DNA of 58,410 bases from Aquificota bacterium (lineage in GTDB: Bacteria > Aquificota > Aquificia > Desulfurobacteriales > DQVG01), in the NCBI GenBank assembly GCA_027002265.1, contig JAMOTM010000071.1, positions 1-58,410 on the forward strand, written 5' to 3'. Shown one piece after another: positions 39,106 to 49,714 of the stretch (position 1 is its first letter; every line of letters starts with the position of its first letter). The translations under genes and the position numbers were made by a program. The notes below the pieces were generated by a model. The model saw only the letters and a program-made list of their open reading frames with translations, was not told the DNA's origin and searched no databases.

Positions 39106-40530
39106 TTAAATTAATACCCTATTAACTTCTTTTATATCCGTTAAACCTTTTAATATTTTTTCCTGCGCATCTAAAATTAACGGATAATATAACTTGTTTT
39201 CAAAAGCATATCTTTTTATATTTTCAATAGGACTGTCTTCAGCTATCATATGTTTTATTTTATCATCAAAAAATAAAAATTCATAAACGGCAATTCTACC
39301 CATGTAACCTGTATTTAAACATTTTTCGCATCCCTTAGCTTTGAAAAGTTTTATTTTTTTATCTTTCAAAACTTTTGCTTTTTCTTTTCCGAAAATTAAA
39401 CTTAGCTCTTCAAAACTTGGTTCATATTCTTCTTTACAATAAGGGCATAACTTTCTTACTAATCTTTGAGCAATAGATAAAAGCATAGCAGAAGATATCA
39501 TATAAGATTCTATTTCCAAATCTTTAAGTCTAGGAATAACTTCTAAGGCTGTATTTGTATGCAAAGTAGATAAAACTAAATGTCCTGTTATTGCTGCTCT
39601 TACAGCAATTTTTGCACTTTCTTTATCTCGAATTTCTCCAATCATAATAACATCCGGATCTTGTCTCAAAATACTTCTTAAAGCTTTTTCAAAAGTAAAT
39701 CCAATTTCGCTTTTTACTTCTACCTGATTTATACCTTCTATTTGATACTCCACGGGATCTTCTACGGTAATTATATTTTTATCTTCTCCCTTTATTTCAT
39801 TTAAAAAAGCATATAAAGTTGTGGTTTTCCCTGAACCTGTTGGTCCAGTATTTAAAATCATACCGTAAGGACTTTTAATAATTTTTTTTACCCTTTCTTC
39901 AAGATGAGAAGGAATTAAAAGATCTTTAAAAGATAAAATTCCCTCATTTTTATATAAAAGCCTTAAAACAGCTCTTTCTCCAAAAACTGTAGGAAGAATA
40001 GAAACTCTAATATCTATTTTTTTTCCATCTTTTTGATATAAAATTTTTCCATCTTGAGGAAGTCTTTTTTGAGCTATATCAAGTTTCGCCATTATTTTAA
40101 GTCGAGTAATAACTGAAGACATATCTTCTTTTGGAATTTTTTTTATGGTATGTAAAACTCCATCTACTCTTATTCTAACTCTCATAAATTTTTCAAAAGG
40201 TTCAAAATGAATATCACTCGCTTTGTGGCTAATAGCTAAATTTAAAATGTCATTAATAAGCTCCACTATGGGGCCTGAGACATCTTTGTCTTCCTTTTCA
40301 TCTTCCTCAAATTCTACTTCTTGATTTAAAATTTCCTCTAAAAATAATTTTTCAAATTTGCTTTTGTCTATTAAAGTAACCTTAATAGGTTTTTGAAATT
40401 TAAGTTCTAAATAAGCTAAAACCTCCTCTTCCGGAGGTTTTGGAGAGTATATATACACATAATTTTCATCTTCCTTATAAGGTAGAATTTGATTTACTTT
40501 TAAAAACTTTTCACTTAAAGTTTTTAACAT
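39106..40530 (-). CDS. Type II secretion / type IV pilus assembly ATPase (GspE/PilB)
   Basis: 474 residues. Walker A 'GPTGSGKTTTLYAF' near 228, the Asp box and Walker B 'MIGEIRDKESA' near 295, the His box 'HLVLSTLHTN' near 315, and a C-terminal tetracysteine zinc motif (CPYCKEEY … CEKCLNTGYMGR). It is shorter than PilB of pilus systems, lacking a full N-terminal MshEN domain. It drives pseudopilin or pilin extension. No pilin, inner-membrane or secretin genes are nearby. First gene of a minus-strand run with the WecA-like, ExbB-like, lspA and rluD genes. Confidence 0.93.
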   Translation of the reverse strand: MLKTLSEKFLKVNQILPYKEDENYVYIYSPKPPEEEVLAYLELKFQKPIKVTLIDKSKFEKLFLEEILNQEVEFEEDEKEDKDVSGPIVELINDILNLAISHKASDIHFEPFEKFMRVRIRVDGVLHTIKKIPKEDMSSVITRLKIMAKLDIAQKRLPQDGKILYQKDGKKIDIRVSILPTVFGERAVLRLLYKNEGILSFKDLLIPSHLEERVKKIIKSPYGMILNTGPTGSGKTTTLYAFLNEIKGEDKNIITVEDPVEYQIEGINQVEVKSEIGFTFEKALRSILRQDPDVIMIGEIRDKESAKIAVRAAITGHLVLSTLHTNTALEVIPRLKDLEIESYMISSAMLLSIAQRLVRKLCPYCKEEYEPSFEELSLIFGKEKAKVLKDKKIKLFKAKGCEKCLNTGYMGRIAVYEFLFFDDKIKHMIAEDSPIENIKRYAFENKLYYPLILDAQEKILKGLTDIKEVNRVLI

Positions 40531-40545
40531 AAGGAAACTCCAAAA

Positions 40546-41334
40546 ATGAAAATAAATTATGAAAATATAGTAAGTTATATTATATTACTTTCTATTTTTT
40601 TCCTCTTTTATGGATGTAATTTAAGTGTAAAAACTTATCCAAAAAGGTCATATAAAATTTTATATTGCTATAAAGTGAAAGGGAAAAGATACTGCGTAAA
40701 AGATGTTCCAGTAGGTTATACCCAAGTTGGTATAGCTTCTTGGTATGGTCCAAATTTTCATGGAAAAAAAACTGCCACAGGTGAAATTTATAATATGTAT
40801 GATTTAACTGCAGCTCATAAAACTCTTCCTTTAAATACATATATAAAGGTAATAAATCTCGAAAACGGAAAAAGTGTTGTAGTTAGAGTAAATGATAGAG
40901 GTCCCTTTGTAAAAAATAGAATTCTTGATTTATCTTATGCCGCCGCAAAAAAACTTGGTATAACAAAAAAAGGAACTGCCTTAGTAAAAATCATTGTTTT
41001 AGGAAAAGAAAAAAAATTTAATTATAATTCAAATAATAAAAACTTTAGAAACTTAAAAAAATTAAAGTTCTATTCTTATAAAACACTAGAAAAAATTCTA
41101 AAAAAATATAAAAATAAAAAAGTTATTTTGGCAGTAGCCTCCTACAAAAGTTACTACTATGCTTTAAAAAAATATAAATATCTTAAAAGAAAAGGTTTTA
41201 AAGTATTTCTTAGAGAATACAATGATAAAATTTTAGTCTTAATAGGGCCTTATAAAATAAACTACGTTTTAAAAAGATTGTATAAGTGGAAAAAATATGG
41301 TTTAAGGAGATATAGTATTATTTTTATATTTTAA
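40546..41334 (+). CDS. rlpA: RlpA-like septal lipoprotein with SPOR domain
   Basis: 262 residues. A lipoprotein signal peptide with the lipobox F-Y-G-C (Cys at about 24) is followed by the double-psi beta-barrel: 'GIASWYGPNFHGKKTATGE' near 63-81, 'AAHKTLPLNTYIKV' near 90 and 'RVNDRGPFVKNRILDLSYAAA' region near 115 (given here in parts). The last 80 residues form a SPOR-like fold that binds denuded peptidoglycan at the septum. RlpA is a lytic transglycosylase of the outer membrane. It is transcribed divergently from gspE. Confidence 0.92.
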   Translation: MKINYENIVSYIILLSIFFLFYGCNLSVKTYPKRSYKILYCYKVKGKRYCVKDVPVGYTQVGIASWYGPNFHGKKTATGEIYNMYDLTAAHKTLPLNTYIKVINLENGKSVVVRVNDRGPFVKNRILDLSYAAAKKLGITKKGTALVKIIVLGKEKKFNYNSNNKNFRNLKKLKFYSYKTLEKILKKYKNKKVILAVASYKSYYYALKKYKYLKRKGFKVFLREYNDKILVLIGPYKINYVLKRLYKWKKYGLRRYSIIFIF

Positions 41335-41555
41335 CTAAAATTAAAATATTAGAATCTTTGTCAAGGGTAGATAAAGAGCTCAAAATATTTTAAAGTAAAA
41401 CCTCATTTATTAAAATGATTTTTAAGATCTTCTATTTATATCTTTTAAGAGTATAGAAAATTTGCTTATGAGAGCAAGGTATTTTACTATAAAACCAAGA
41501 AAAGAATAGATAATGCTAAAATATACTTTCGAAATTTCAATATGAGGTTGCTTAA

Positions 41556-42878
41556 TTGCAGGATAATAAAAATAAAAAGGATCAGATAGATAATAGAAAT
41601 ACAGAAAAAAATTATCAATTTTATCCTCCTTATCCTTATATGGAACCTTACATAGAAGATGATGAAATCGATTTATATGAGCTTTATTTAGTTCTAAAAA
41701 AACGGAAAAAAATTATTTTCAAAACCGTTCTTGCTTTTCTAATTTTTGCTATTTTATATCTTGTTAAAACCACTCCCTTATATAAAGCCTCTTCAACGAT
41801 AGTACCTTTATCTTTATCACCTACATTTTCTTTAGCTTCTTTAGCAACTATAGCTTCTAATTTTGGAGTAAGCATTTCTAGTAGAACTTCTCAAAATATT
41901 CTAGAAGCTGTGCTAAATTCTAGAGAACTTCGAGAAAAAGTTATAGAAAAAGTCAATTTAATGCCATATTTTTACAACGAAACAGCTTTGAAAAAATCTT
42001 TCGTGTACAAAATAAAAAAAAGTATAAAAAATCTTTTTCATATAAAAACAAAACCACCTACTATCCATGAGATAGCAGATAGTACCTTCAAAAAGTATAT
42101 TGATATAAGTAGCGATAGAAAGGTTGGAACCATAAGTATTAATACTTATTTTAAAGATCCTATATTAGCTTATAAAATAAATATTGCAGTTTTAAATATA
42201 ACTCAAGATATTATTAATAAAAAAACTTTTACTTTAGCTAAACTAGAAAGGATATATCTTGAAAAACAATTAAAACAAGCTGAGGAAAGTTTAAAAAAAG
42301 CAGAGAAAGCATTTTTTGATTTTGTAAAGAAATATGAAATAATGTATGGAATAATAGATGTAAAAGATCAAACTTCTTTTACCACAAATGAATATGCAAA
42401 TTTAAAAGCTCAGCTTTTATCTTTACAAGCAAAACTTAAAGCTATGAAAGAATTTTATACCTCAAATGATCCTAAGGTAAAAGCTGTAGAGAGTCAAATA
42501 GCATTTATAAAAGAAAAAATAAATAAGATTTTAAAAAGAAAAAAAGAAAATATTAGCCCAGAAATTCCCTTTATGTTAACTCCCGATTTAGCAAAGAAAT
42601 ATATAAATTTAAAAAGAAATTTAGAAATAGCTCAAACTATATACATAATTTTAAGGAAACAATATGAGATTGCGAAAATTCAAGAACAAAAAGAAAAAAT
42701 AGCTTTTCAAGTTATAGATAAACCTTATGTACCTTCTTATCCAGCTAAGCCTAAGAAAAAACTGATTATAATCGTAGCTTTAATTTCCGGTTTATTTTTT
42801 GGAGTATTTTTAGCTTTCTTTAAAGAGTGGTGGGAAAATATAAAAAAAGAGCATGAAAATAAAGAGGTAAAAACATGA
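41556..42878 (+). CDS. wzz: Wzz-family polysaccharide chain-length determinant
   Basis: 440 residues from a TTG start (GAGG at 41544-41547 at good spacing). The N-terminal 'DEIDLYELYLVLKKRKK' leads into a transmembrane helix near 57-74, a large coiled-coil periplasmic domain follows (about 210-320), and the C-terminal 'PSYPAKPKKKLIII' region near 380 with a second helix is the standard Wzz ending. It sets the length of exported polysaccharide. It overlaps the SLBB export gene (ATGA). About 220 bases of AT-rich DNA without a gene precede it. Confidence 0.9.
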   Translation: MQDNKNKKDQIDNRNTEKNYQFYPPYPYMEPYIEDDEIDLYELYLVLKKRKKIIFKTVLAFLIFAILYLVKTTPLYKASSTIVPLSLSPTFSLASLATIASNFGVSISSRTSQNILEAVLNSRELREKVIEKVNLMPYFYNETALKKSFVYKIKKSIKNLFHIKTKPPTIHEIADSTFKKYIDISSDRKVGTISINTYFKDPILAYKINIAVLNITQDIINKKTFTLAKLERIYLEKQLKQAEESLKKAEKAFFDFVKKYEIMYGIIDVKDQTSFTTNEYANLKAQLLSLQAKLKAMKEFYTSNDPKVKAVESQIAFIKEKINKILKRKKENISPEIPFMLTPDLAKKYINLKRNLEIAQTIYIILRKQYEIAKIQEQKEKIAFQVIDKPYVPSYPAKPKKKLIIIVALISGLFFGVFLAFFKEWWENIKKEHENKEVKT

Positions 42879-45372
42879 AAAAGTTAATTTCTTTTTCCTT
42901 ATTTTTTTGGTTTAGCTTTTAGTCAAAGTGTTACTCTCCCAGGAACCAATTTAAGAGCAAGCACCTTAGTGCCTTCAAGTTCAGCTTCTAGAAGTCAATC
43001 CTCAGAGGCGCCATTTTCTCAAGGTTTCAACTTAGAAGGAAAATCTTTAAACCCTCAAAATTTAAATCTTCAAACTTTAGAAAATAAAATAAATAATATT
43101 GAAAGTTCAAAAACTTCAAAACAAAATAATATCCAAAAAAATAAAGGTAATATTGAAATTATAAAGGGAGCAATAACAAACTCTTCTGTAAGTAAATTGG
43201 AATATAGTTACAATCTAGCTATAAAAAATGTTTTTAATATTACTCCAAATTTAAAACAGTTTGGATATGATATATTCAAAAGTTCTCCAAAAGAGTTTAT
43301 TTCTATTATTGATTACTCAAATTATATAGTTGGACCAAAAGATATTTTAAGCTTATATGTTTGGAATATCCCTGAAGGGGCCTATCCAAATTATCTAGAA
43401 TTAAAAGTAGACAATAGTGGAAAAATATATCTTCCAAAAATAGGTGTTATTTATATAGCTGGAAAAAATATTAAAAAGAGAAAAAATATAATAAAAAGAA
43501 AACTCAAAAAATATATAAAAAATCCAAAAATAGATTTATTTATAAAAAACCTAGAAAAATTTCTATTATTATTTCAGGAGAAGTTAATAAACCCGGAACT
43601 TATAATTTATCTTCTTTAAACACTCTTTGGGATGCTTTAAATTTAGCCGGAGGTATAAAAAAAAGTGGAAGTTTGAGAAAAGTATATTTAATAAGAAAAA
43701 AGCGCGGGAAAATAAAAAAATATTCTTTTGACTTTTACTGTCTTTTGGGAGTTCAAGATAAAGATTGTTTAATAAAAATTAAACCCTCAAGATTTTTATT
43801 TAAAAAGCGGAGATATTATATATATTCCACCTATATATAATACTTTCGCTACTGTGGGCCAGATTAAAAGATCATTTATTTTCGAATATATAGGAAATTT
43901 AAGTTTAAAAAAAGCTTTAAAAAATTATGGAGCAGGCCTATCTCCATTTGTAAATAAATATAATGTAGCTATTTTGAGACAAAAAAATGATGGAAGTTAT
44001 TATGTTTTTAGAATATTTAAAAATATTTCAAAAATTCTATCCAATATAAAAATAAAAGATGGAGATATTATTTATATTTCAGAAAACAAAATTCCTGCAC
44101 AAAATTCAGTATTTGTAAAAGGGGAAATTTTAAATCCAGGAATTTATAATCTTAATGATGTTAAAGATATTTATGCTCTTTTAAATTCAGTTAAGTTTAC
44201 GCCCAATACAAACCTAGAATTCGCAATTATTAAAAGAGTTACTAGCTTTGGGGAAGTACTTTTTACTTTTTCCCCAAAAAAAAGTTTTAGAAAAAAAAGA
44301 AAACTTCTCGTTAAGACCTTATGATGAAATTATATTTTTAAATAAATATTTCAAACCACCTATTTTAATAAGTGGAAATGCCCTAAAAACATCAAAAATA
44401 GTAAGATATTATGAAAATGTTACATTAAAGGATGTTTTAAATACTAAAAACTTAAAACATAATGATATAGACAACATTAGAGTAATTTTAGATACAGGAA
44501 AAACTAAAAAGGTTTTTCTTTATAAAGATATTTATAAATCAAATTCAAATTTCGGAAATATAAAATTAATTCCAGGTGAAAAAATATATATTGTTTATAA
44601 TCCTGGTATTAATTACGCTAAAGTATCTCTATGCGGGGCTGTAAAAAAACCCGGAGTATACAAAATAACAAAAAATACTACCTTATATGACGTTTTAAAG
44701 GAAGCTGGTGGTTTTGATGATAACGCTTTTCCACAAGGTATCATTATTTTAAGAAAATCTATTGCTGAAACTCAAAGGAAATATTTAGATATTACTCTTC
44801 TAAAATTAAAACTTTATTTACAAAATTTTGCTATAGAAAATTTAGCTTCTACTCAAGAAAATACTAAAACTAATATTTTGGCTATTATCAATACTCAAAT
44901 GGCTTTAATAGATCAAATAAAAAATAAAGAAGTTTTAGGAAGAATTTTAGGTTTAAAAATTCCAAATAATCTAGAAAAACTAAAAAATTCTCCTTATAAC
45001 ATAAGATTAGAAGATGGAGATAAGATATATGTTCCTGTCAAACCTAGTGCAGTTTTTATCTTTGGTGCAGTAAAAAAAAGTGGTGCTTTTTACGTTAAAA
45101 ATAAAGTTAAGTTGAAAAAAATTATTAACCTTGCTGGAGGATATTTAAATTCTGCGAATAAAGACGAAATTTATATTATAAAACCAAATGGAACTGTAGT
45201 AGCCGCAGATAATTTAGGATGGTTTAAAAGTATAGAAAATATATATGTTTATCCTGAAGATGCAATTGTAGTTCCTTATAAACTTGAGATTAGAACACCT
45301 ATTTTAACTTTAGTTAAAGATATTACTCAAATTCTTTATCAAAGTGCCTATACTTTTTACCTATTAAAATAA
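42875..45372 (+). pseudogene. Polysaccharide export protein (Wza-like, SLBB domains), interrupted by four homopolymer frameshifts
   Basis: The coding capacity is about 830 residues, but the frame changes four times. The start ATG (42875) gives a signal peptide that is cut by T7 at 42902-42908 (T6 restores 'SLFFGLAFSQSV'). A second shift is at A6, 43544-43549 (A7 needed), the third at A5, 43802-43806 (A4 needed), and the fourth at A8, 44276-44283 (A7 needed). Between shifts the protein is well kept: the poly_export block 'YIVGPKDILSLYVWN', several SLBB units ('SGEVNKPGTYNL', 'KGEILNPGIYNL', 'CGAVKKPGVYKI', 'FGAVKKSGAFYV') and the typical C-terminal 'DITQILYQSAY'. There are no other internal stops. 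It would form the outer-membrane exit for Wzz-regulated polysaccharide. Either recently inactivated, rescued by slippage, or sequence error. Confidence 0.85.
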
Positions 45373-45381
45373 ATTTAAATA

Positions 45382-45409
45382 ATTGGCCCTAGTTTTAACT
45401 GGGGCCAAT
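45382..45409 (+). terminator. Hairpin terminator after the export gene
   Basis: ATTGGCCCTAGTT and AACTGGGGCCAAT pair over about 12 bases (one G-U), ten bases after the stop of the SLBB gene. The U-tract that follows is weak, so it may be a partly efficient terminator. Confidence 0.6.
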
Positions 45410-45725
45410 ACCTTAATATCTTTAAAATTTTATTTGTTTTTCCGAACAATTTCCGTTGCTGATACATTTAAAATAGTTGTAGTATCAGGAATATTTATTT
45501 GAATAATTACAATTTAAAAGAAAATAGAAAAATATTTATAGAATTTTTAAAAATGTTATAAAAATTTATATTTTCACTTAAGAATAGCTGCGAAGAAAAA
45601 AAAAGATTTAATTCCTTTGAAAATCTATTATTATCTTGTTACGAAAATATTACAGAGATTTCAAAACCTCAAAGTCATCTTACTTGATCTGATATAAAAA
45701 GATCAAACATAAAAAAATAAAAAAA
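45410..45725. other. Non-coding stretch with gene debris
   Basis: 316 bases with no intact gene. On the plus strand two short open pieces with protein-like composition occur without start codons (about 45580-45689 reads 'KNSCEEKKRF…ENITEISKPQSHLT', stop). They look like the remains of a lost downstream gene of the polysaccharide locus. An inverted repeat TTGATCT/AGATCAA lies at 45684-45706. Confidence 0.4.
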
Positions 45726-45745
45726 GGGGCTCCTAAGCGAGCCCC
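45726..45745 (-). terminator. Rho-independent terminator of hspR-clpC
   Basis: GGGGCTC, a six-base loop and GAGCCCC form a 7-bp GC stem. On the minus strand it is followed by TTTTTATTTTTTT. It lies eight bases after the clpC stop. Confidence 0.9.
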
Positions 45746-45752
45746 CTAGATT

Positions 45753-48293
45753 TTATTTATCTTCTTTATTTTCCTTCTTTCCGTCTTTTTTATCTTCCTT
45801 TTTTTCTTTTAAATCTACTTTTTTGGCTTCTGGAATTTCACCCTTTTCAACTTTAAAAGTAAACTCATCTTTATCTTCATTGTAGTCTACTACAACGGTA
45901 TCGTAATCTTTTACTTCACCCTTTAAAATCTTTTCAGCAAGTGGAGTCTCAATAAGTTTTTGAATAGTTCTTCTTAAAGGTCTAGCTCCAAATTCTGGAA
46001 CATAACCTTTTTTAGCAATTGCTTTTTTAGCTTTTTCAGTGAGCTTAACTTTAATTCCTCTTTCTTCTAAACGTTTGTTAATTTGCTTAATAAGTAAATC
46101 TACAATTTTGATAATTTCTTCTTCAGAAAGTGGATGGAAGATAATAATTTCATCAATTCTATTTAAAAATTCTGGTCTAAATCTTCTTTTGAGCTCATTC
46201 ATAATTTGTTCTTTTATTTTGTCATAGTTCTTTTCAAATTCTTCCTTAGAAAGATTCATTAAGTACTCGCTACCTACGTTAGAAGTCATAATAATTACAG
46301 TATTAGAAAAGTCTACTGTTCTACCTTTAGAGTCTGTAAGTCTACCGTCGTCAAGTATTTGTAAAAGAATATTAAATACGTCCGGATGAGCTTTTTCAAT
46401 TTCATCAAGTAAGATTACAGAATATGGTTTTCTTCTTACAGCCTCAGTTAAAATACCTCCTTCCTCGTATCCTACATATCCCGGAGGTGCACCTATAAGT
46501 TTAGAAACTGCATGTTTTTCCATAAATTCACTCATATCTATTCTAATCATTGCAGAGTCATCTCCAAAGAGGTACTCTGCAAGTGTTTTTGCAAGCTCAG
46601 TTTTACCTACCCCAGTTGGTCCTAAAAAGAGGAATGAACCAAGAGGTCTTCTATGTGGAGAAAGTCCAGCTCTAGCTCTTCTAATAGCTTCAGAAATAGC
46701 CTTAATAGCTCTTTCTTGTCCAATAACTCTTTTGTGAAGCTCATCTTCCATCTTAAGTAATTTTTGAACTTCTTCTTCTTTAAGCTTAGATACTGGGATA
46801 CCTGTCATTTCAGAGATAACTTCTGCAATGTCGTCTGCAGTAATTACAGGTTTTTTCTCCTTACCTTCTTCCACAGTTTCTTCTTTTTTCTTTTCAAGTT
46901 CTTTTAGTCTTTCTTCAATTTTCTTAATTTTCTTTTTAAGTTCAGCAGCTTTTTCAAATTCTTCGTTTTTCACAGCTTTATCAAGTTCTTCTCTTAATTT
47001 TTCAAGCTCTTCTTTTAATTTAATAACTTCTGGATTTTGTTTAGATAATGCAAATCTTTTTCTTGCACAAGCTTCATCTAAAACATCAATAGCTTTATCT
47101 GGTAAGTATCTTCCTTGGATGTATTTTTTAGAAAGTTTAACTGCTGCTTCAATAGCCTCATCGCTAATTTTTACATTATGATGCGCTTCAAGTTTTGGTC
47201 TTAAACCTTTAAGCATTTCAATAGCTTGTTCTATAGTTGGTTCATCTACATATACTGGAGCAAATCTTCTTTCGAAAGCTGGATCTTTTTCAATGTGTTT
47301 TCTATATTCATCTATAGTTGTAGCTCCAATTACTCTAAGTTCACCCCTTGCAAGAGCAGGTTTTAAAATGTTTGCTGCATCCATTGCTCCTTCTGCACCA
47401 CCTGCTCCAAGAACGGTATGAAGTTCATCGATAAAGAGGATAATATTTCCTTCATTTTTTACAGCATCAATAACTTGTTTAATTCTTTCTTCAAAATCTC
47501 CTCTATATCTTGTTCCTGCAACTAAAGAAGCAAGGTCTAAAGCTAAAATTCTTTTATCTTTAAGTTCATCTGGAACTTCACCTTTTGCTATTTTTTGAGC
47601 TACTCCTTCTACAATAGCAGTTTTACCTACTCCAGCAGGTCCTACTAAAACTGGATTATTTTTAGTTCTTCTACAAAGAATTTGCATAACTCTTTTAATT
47701 TCTTGGTCTCTACCGATAACTGGATCTAATTTTCCTTCCTCTGCAAGTCCAGTTAAATCTACACAATATTTTCTTAAAACTTCTGGAAGTTTAGTGCTTC
47801 TCTTTCCTCTACCTTTAATATTTCTAGATACTTTTTCTCTTCCTTCTCTGAATTTTCTAATAGCTTCTAATACTTTTTCCTTACTAAGGCCAAGCTTTGC
47901 AAGAATTCTATATGCCATTCCTTCTTGAACATCAAATAAAGCTAAAAAGAGGTGATCCACATCTACACTATGGCTTTTAAATTGTTTTGCATAATCTAAA
48001 GCAATATCTAAAACTTTTTTCAAAGTTGGAGTGATATAAATTTCTTCGTATCCTGCTTGAGGAGTTGGAATTCCTAAAGCTCCCATACGATCAACATGTT
48101 CTCTAATAAACTTCTTAACTCTAACTGGATCATATCCTAATATTTCCAAAATATCTAAAATTGGGGAACCTGGAATTTCTACCAAAGCTAAAAGTAAATG
48201 CTCAGTATCCACATAGTTGTCCCCTAGTCTTGCTGCAATCTCTTGCGCTAATATTAAAGCTTCTTTTGCCCTTCCTGATAAAACGTCCCACAT
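45753..48293 (-). CDS. clpC: ATP-dependent Clp protease ATPase subunit ClpC
   Basis: 846 residues. Order: two N-terminal Clp repeats (about 1-150), AAA1 with Walker A 'GPAGVGKTA' near 219, a UVR-type coiled segment ('[20 protein letters not shown]', about 425-450), AAA2 with Walker A 'GPTGVGKTE' near 567, and the D2-small domain. The UVR segment in place of the long ClpB middle domain identifies ClpC. It unfolds substrates for ClpP. The charged Lys/Glu tail is longer than usual. It follows hspR by 12 bases and ends at a strong terminator. Its regulation by HspR is probable from the operon. Confidence 0.95.
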   Translation of the reverse strand: MWDVLSGRAKEALILAQEIAARLGDNYVDTEHLLLALVEIPGSPILDILEILGYDPVRVKKFIREHVDRMGALGIPTPQAGYEEIYITPTLKKVLDIALDYAKQFKSHSVDVDHLFLALFDVQEGMAYRILAKLGLSKEKVLEAIRKFREGREKVSRNIKGRGKRSTKLPEVLRKYCVDLTGLAEEGKLDPVIGRDQEIKRVMQILCRRTKNNPVLVGPAGVGKTAIVEGVAQKIAKGEVPDELKDKRILALDLASLVAGTRYRGDFEERIKQVIDAVKNEGNIILFIDELHTVLGAGGAEGAMDAANILKPALARGELRVIGATTIDEYRKHIEKDPAFERRFAPVYVDEPTIEQAIEMLKGLRPKLEAHHNVKISDEAIEAAVKLSKKYIQGRYLPDKAIDVLDEACARKRFALSKQNPEVIKLKEELEKLREELDKAVKNEEFEKAAELKKKIKKIEERLKELEKKKEETVEEGKEKKPVITADDIAEVISEMTGIPVSKLKEEEVQKLLKMEDELHKRVIGQERAIKAISEAIRRARAGLSPHRRPLGSFLFLGPTGVGKTELAKTLAEYLFGDDSAMIRIDMSEFMEKHAVSKLIGAPPGYVGYEEGGILTEAVRRKPYSVILLDEIEKAHPDVFNILLQILDDGRLTDSKGRTVDFSNTVIIMTSNVGSEYLMNLSKEEFEKNYDKIKEQIMNELKRRFRPEFLNRIDEIIIFHPLSEEEIIKIVDLLIKQINKRLEERGIKVKLTEKAKKAIAKKGYVPEFGARPLRRTIQKLIETPLAEKILKGEVKDYDTVVVDYNEDKDEFTFKVEKGEIPEAKKVDLKEKKEDKKDGKKENKEDK

Positions 48294-48305
48294 ATTAAAA
48301 ACCTC

Positions 48306-48674
48306 CTATTTTAATTTTTTTAAAAGTTCGTCAAAATCTAAAGATTTAAAAGAAGTTTCTTTTAAAGTCTCTAAGAGACTTTCGAAAGTCTCTTTATCTA
48401 ACATATTTTTTAAAATGGTAAATATAGTTAAAATATCTTCTTCCAATTTTAAAATTTCCTTAACTCCAGCTATATTTATACCTTTTTCCCGTGTTAAATA
48501 AACAATCCTTCTTATTTTCCTAAACTCTCTTTCCGAATAAAGTCTTGTTTGTCCTTCAGTTCGAGCAGCTTTAATCAAACCTTCCTTTTCATAAAATCTT
48601 AAAGTTTGAGGATGCACCCCCACAAGCTTTGCTACAATACCTATCATATAAACTGGTTTTTTTTCATCTATCAT
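48306..48674 (-). CDS. hspR: MerR-family heat-shock repressor HspR
   Basis: 122 residues. The N-terminal winged helix 'YMIGIVAKLVGVHPQTLRFYEKEGLIKAARTEG' (cited by its HPQTLRFYE core near residue 20-29) is the HspR version of the MerR DNA-binding domain, followed by 'TRLYSEREFRKIRRI' and a helical dimerisation region. Actinobacterial HspR represses dnaK and clpB through HAIR sites (CTTGAGT-N7-ACTCAAG). I see no such site in the 186 bases upstream. It is the first gene of the hspR-clpC operon. Confidence 0.85.
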   Translation of the reverse strand: MIDEKKPVYMIGIVAKLVGVHPQTLRFYEKEGLIKAARTEGQTRLYSEREFRKIRRIVYLTREKGINIAGVKEILKLEEDILTIFTILKNMLDKETFESLLETLKETSFKSLDFDELLKKLK

Positions 48675-48695
48675 TTTTGGAAGCCTCCTGGCTTT

Positions 48696-48724
48696 AAATT
48701 TAATGATTAAAAAAATATTGTCAA
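48696..48724 (-). promoter_or_regulatory. Candidate sigma-70 promoter of hspR-clpC
   Basis: On the minus strand TTGACA (48719-48724) is perfect and an A/T-rich -10 (TAAATT or AAATTT) follows at 16-17 bases. CAGGAGG ahead of the hspR ATG is a strong ribosome site. Confidence 0.5.
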
Positions 48725-48860
48725 TAATCTAAAATAATTTTTTAAATAAATCTAACAGAATTTTATAAAATTTCCATAAATTTCGCAAAAAACGTAAAAT
48801 TTTTGTAAAATTTCTTTATCATTATTTTTAAAAGTTTGAATCTTAAGGGGGAATTTTAAA

Positions 48861-49436
48861 ATGATAGAAATTCGTTGGCACGGTAGAGGTGGGCAAGGGG
48901 CAGTAACAGCTTCAAAAATCTTATCTTCTGCAGTTATAGCTGAAGGATCATACTCTCAAAGTAATCCTGACTATGGAGCTGAGCGTTCTGGAGCGCCTCT
49001 TAGAACATATAATAGAGTTTCTAAAAAACCTTTAACCTTACATTGTATGGTTACAAATCCAAATATTGTTGTTGTTATAGATCCAACTTTACTTGATGAA
49101 GTAGATATCTTAGAAGGAACAGACGAAAATGCAATTTTAATTATTAATACATCTTTAAGCCCAAAAGAAATTAGAGAAAAATACAATATAAAAGGAAGAA
49201 AAATATATACTTTAAATGCAACCGATATTGCTTTAGAAGAAATTAAAAGACCAGCTACAAACATTCCTATGCTCGGAGCTTTAGTTAAAGTTCTTTACGA
49301 ACTTGAAGGGTTACCTAAACTTGAAACTGTAGAAAATGAAGTAAAAGAAACTTTTGGAAAAAAACTTTCTCCAGAAGTTTTGGAAGGAAATTTAAGAGCT
49401 TTAAAAAGAGGTTATAACGAGCTAATATCTGAATAA
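48861..49436 (+). CDS. porG: 2-oxoacid:ferredoxin oxidoreductase, gamma subunit
   Basis: 191 residues. '[18 protein letters not shown]' at residues 4-21 and '[19 protein letters not shown]' near 36 are the gamma-subunit signature of pyruvate/2-oxoacid:ferredoxin oxidoreductases. The enzyme decarboxylates a 2-oxoacid with CoA and passes electrons to ferredoxin. A GGGGGAA ribosome site precedes it. First gene of a gamma-delta-alpha operon. Pyruvate is the likely substrate but 2-oxoisovalerate enzymes share this architecture. Confidence 0.9.
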   Translation: MIEIRWHGRGGQGAVTASKILSSAVIAEGSYSQSNPDYGAERSGAPLRTYNRVSKKPLTLHCMVTNPNIVVVIDPTLLDEVDILEGTDENAILIINTSLSPKEIREKYNIKGRKIYTLNATDIALEEIKRPATNIPMLGALVKVLYELEGLPKLETVENEVKETFGKKLSPEVLEGNLRALKRGYNELISE

Positions 49437-49450
49437 AGGAGGATTTTTTC

Positions 49451-49711
49451 ATGTGGGAATTAGGAGCAGTTATTCCTTATCCAGGAAATTCTAAAGAATA
49501 TAAAACTGGAAACTGGAGAACTTTTAAACCCGTTTTACATAAAGATAAATGTATCAACTGTATGATTTGCTTTATGGTGTGCCCAGACAGCTCTATTATT
49601 GTAGAAGATGGAAAAATGATCGGGTTTGATTATGACCATTGTAAAGGATGTGGTCTTTGCGCATACGAGTGTCCCAAAGATGCTATTGAAATGGTAAAGG
49701 AAAGGGGGTAA
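49451..49711 (+). CDS. porD: 2-oxoacid:ferredoxin oxidoreductase, delta (ferredoxin) subunit
   Basis: 86 residues. Two 4Fe-4S motifs of C-x2-C-x2-C-x3-C type: [11 protein letters not shown] near residue 36 and [11 protein letters not shown] near 65, each followed by a proline (CP). This small ferredoxin subunit carries electrons out of the oxidoreductase. It lies 14 bases after the gamma gene and three bases before the alpha gene. Confidence 0.93.
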   Translation: MWELGAVIPYPGNSKEYKTGNWRTFKPVLHKDKCINCMICFMVCPDSSIIVEDGKMIGFDYDHCKGCGLCAYECPKDAIEMVKERG

Positions 49712-49714
49712 GTA

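Noticed and set aside
41335-41555. Possible gene or riboswitch before wzz
   Set aside because: 221 bases of AT-rich DNA with only a short weak hairpin (TTGCT…AGCAA near 41463) and no conserved aptamer I can recognise.
46828-47181. Serine-rich 117-residue frame antisense to clpC
   Set aside because: It is the complement of the UVR and charged coil region of clpC (Lys/Glu codons read as Ser/Phe); no ribosome site.
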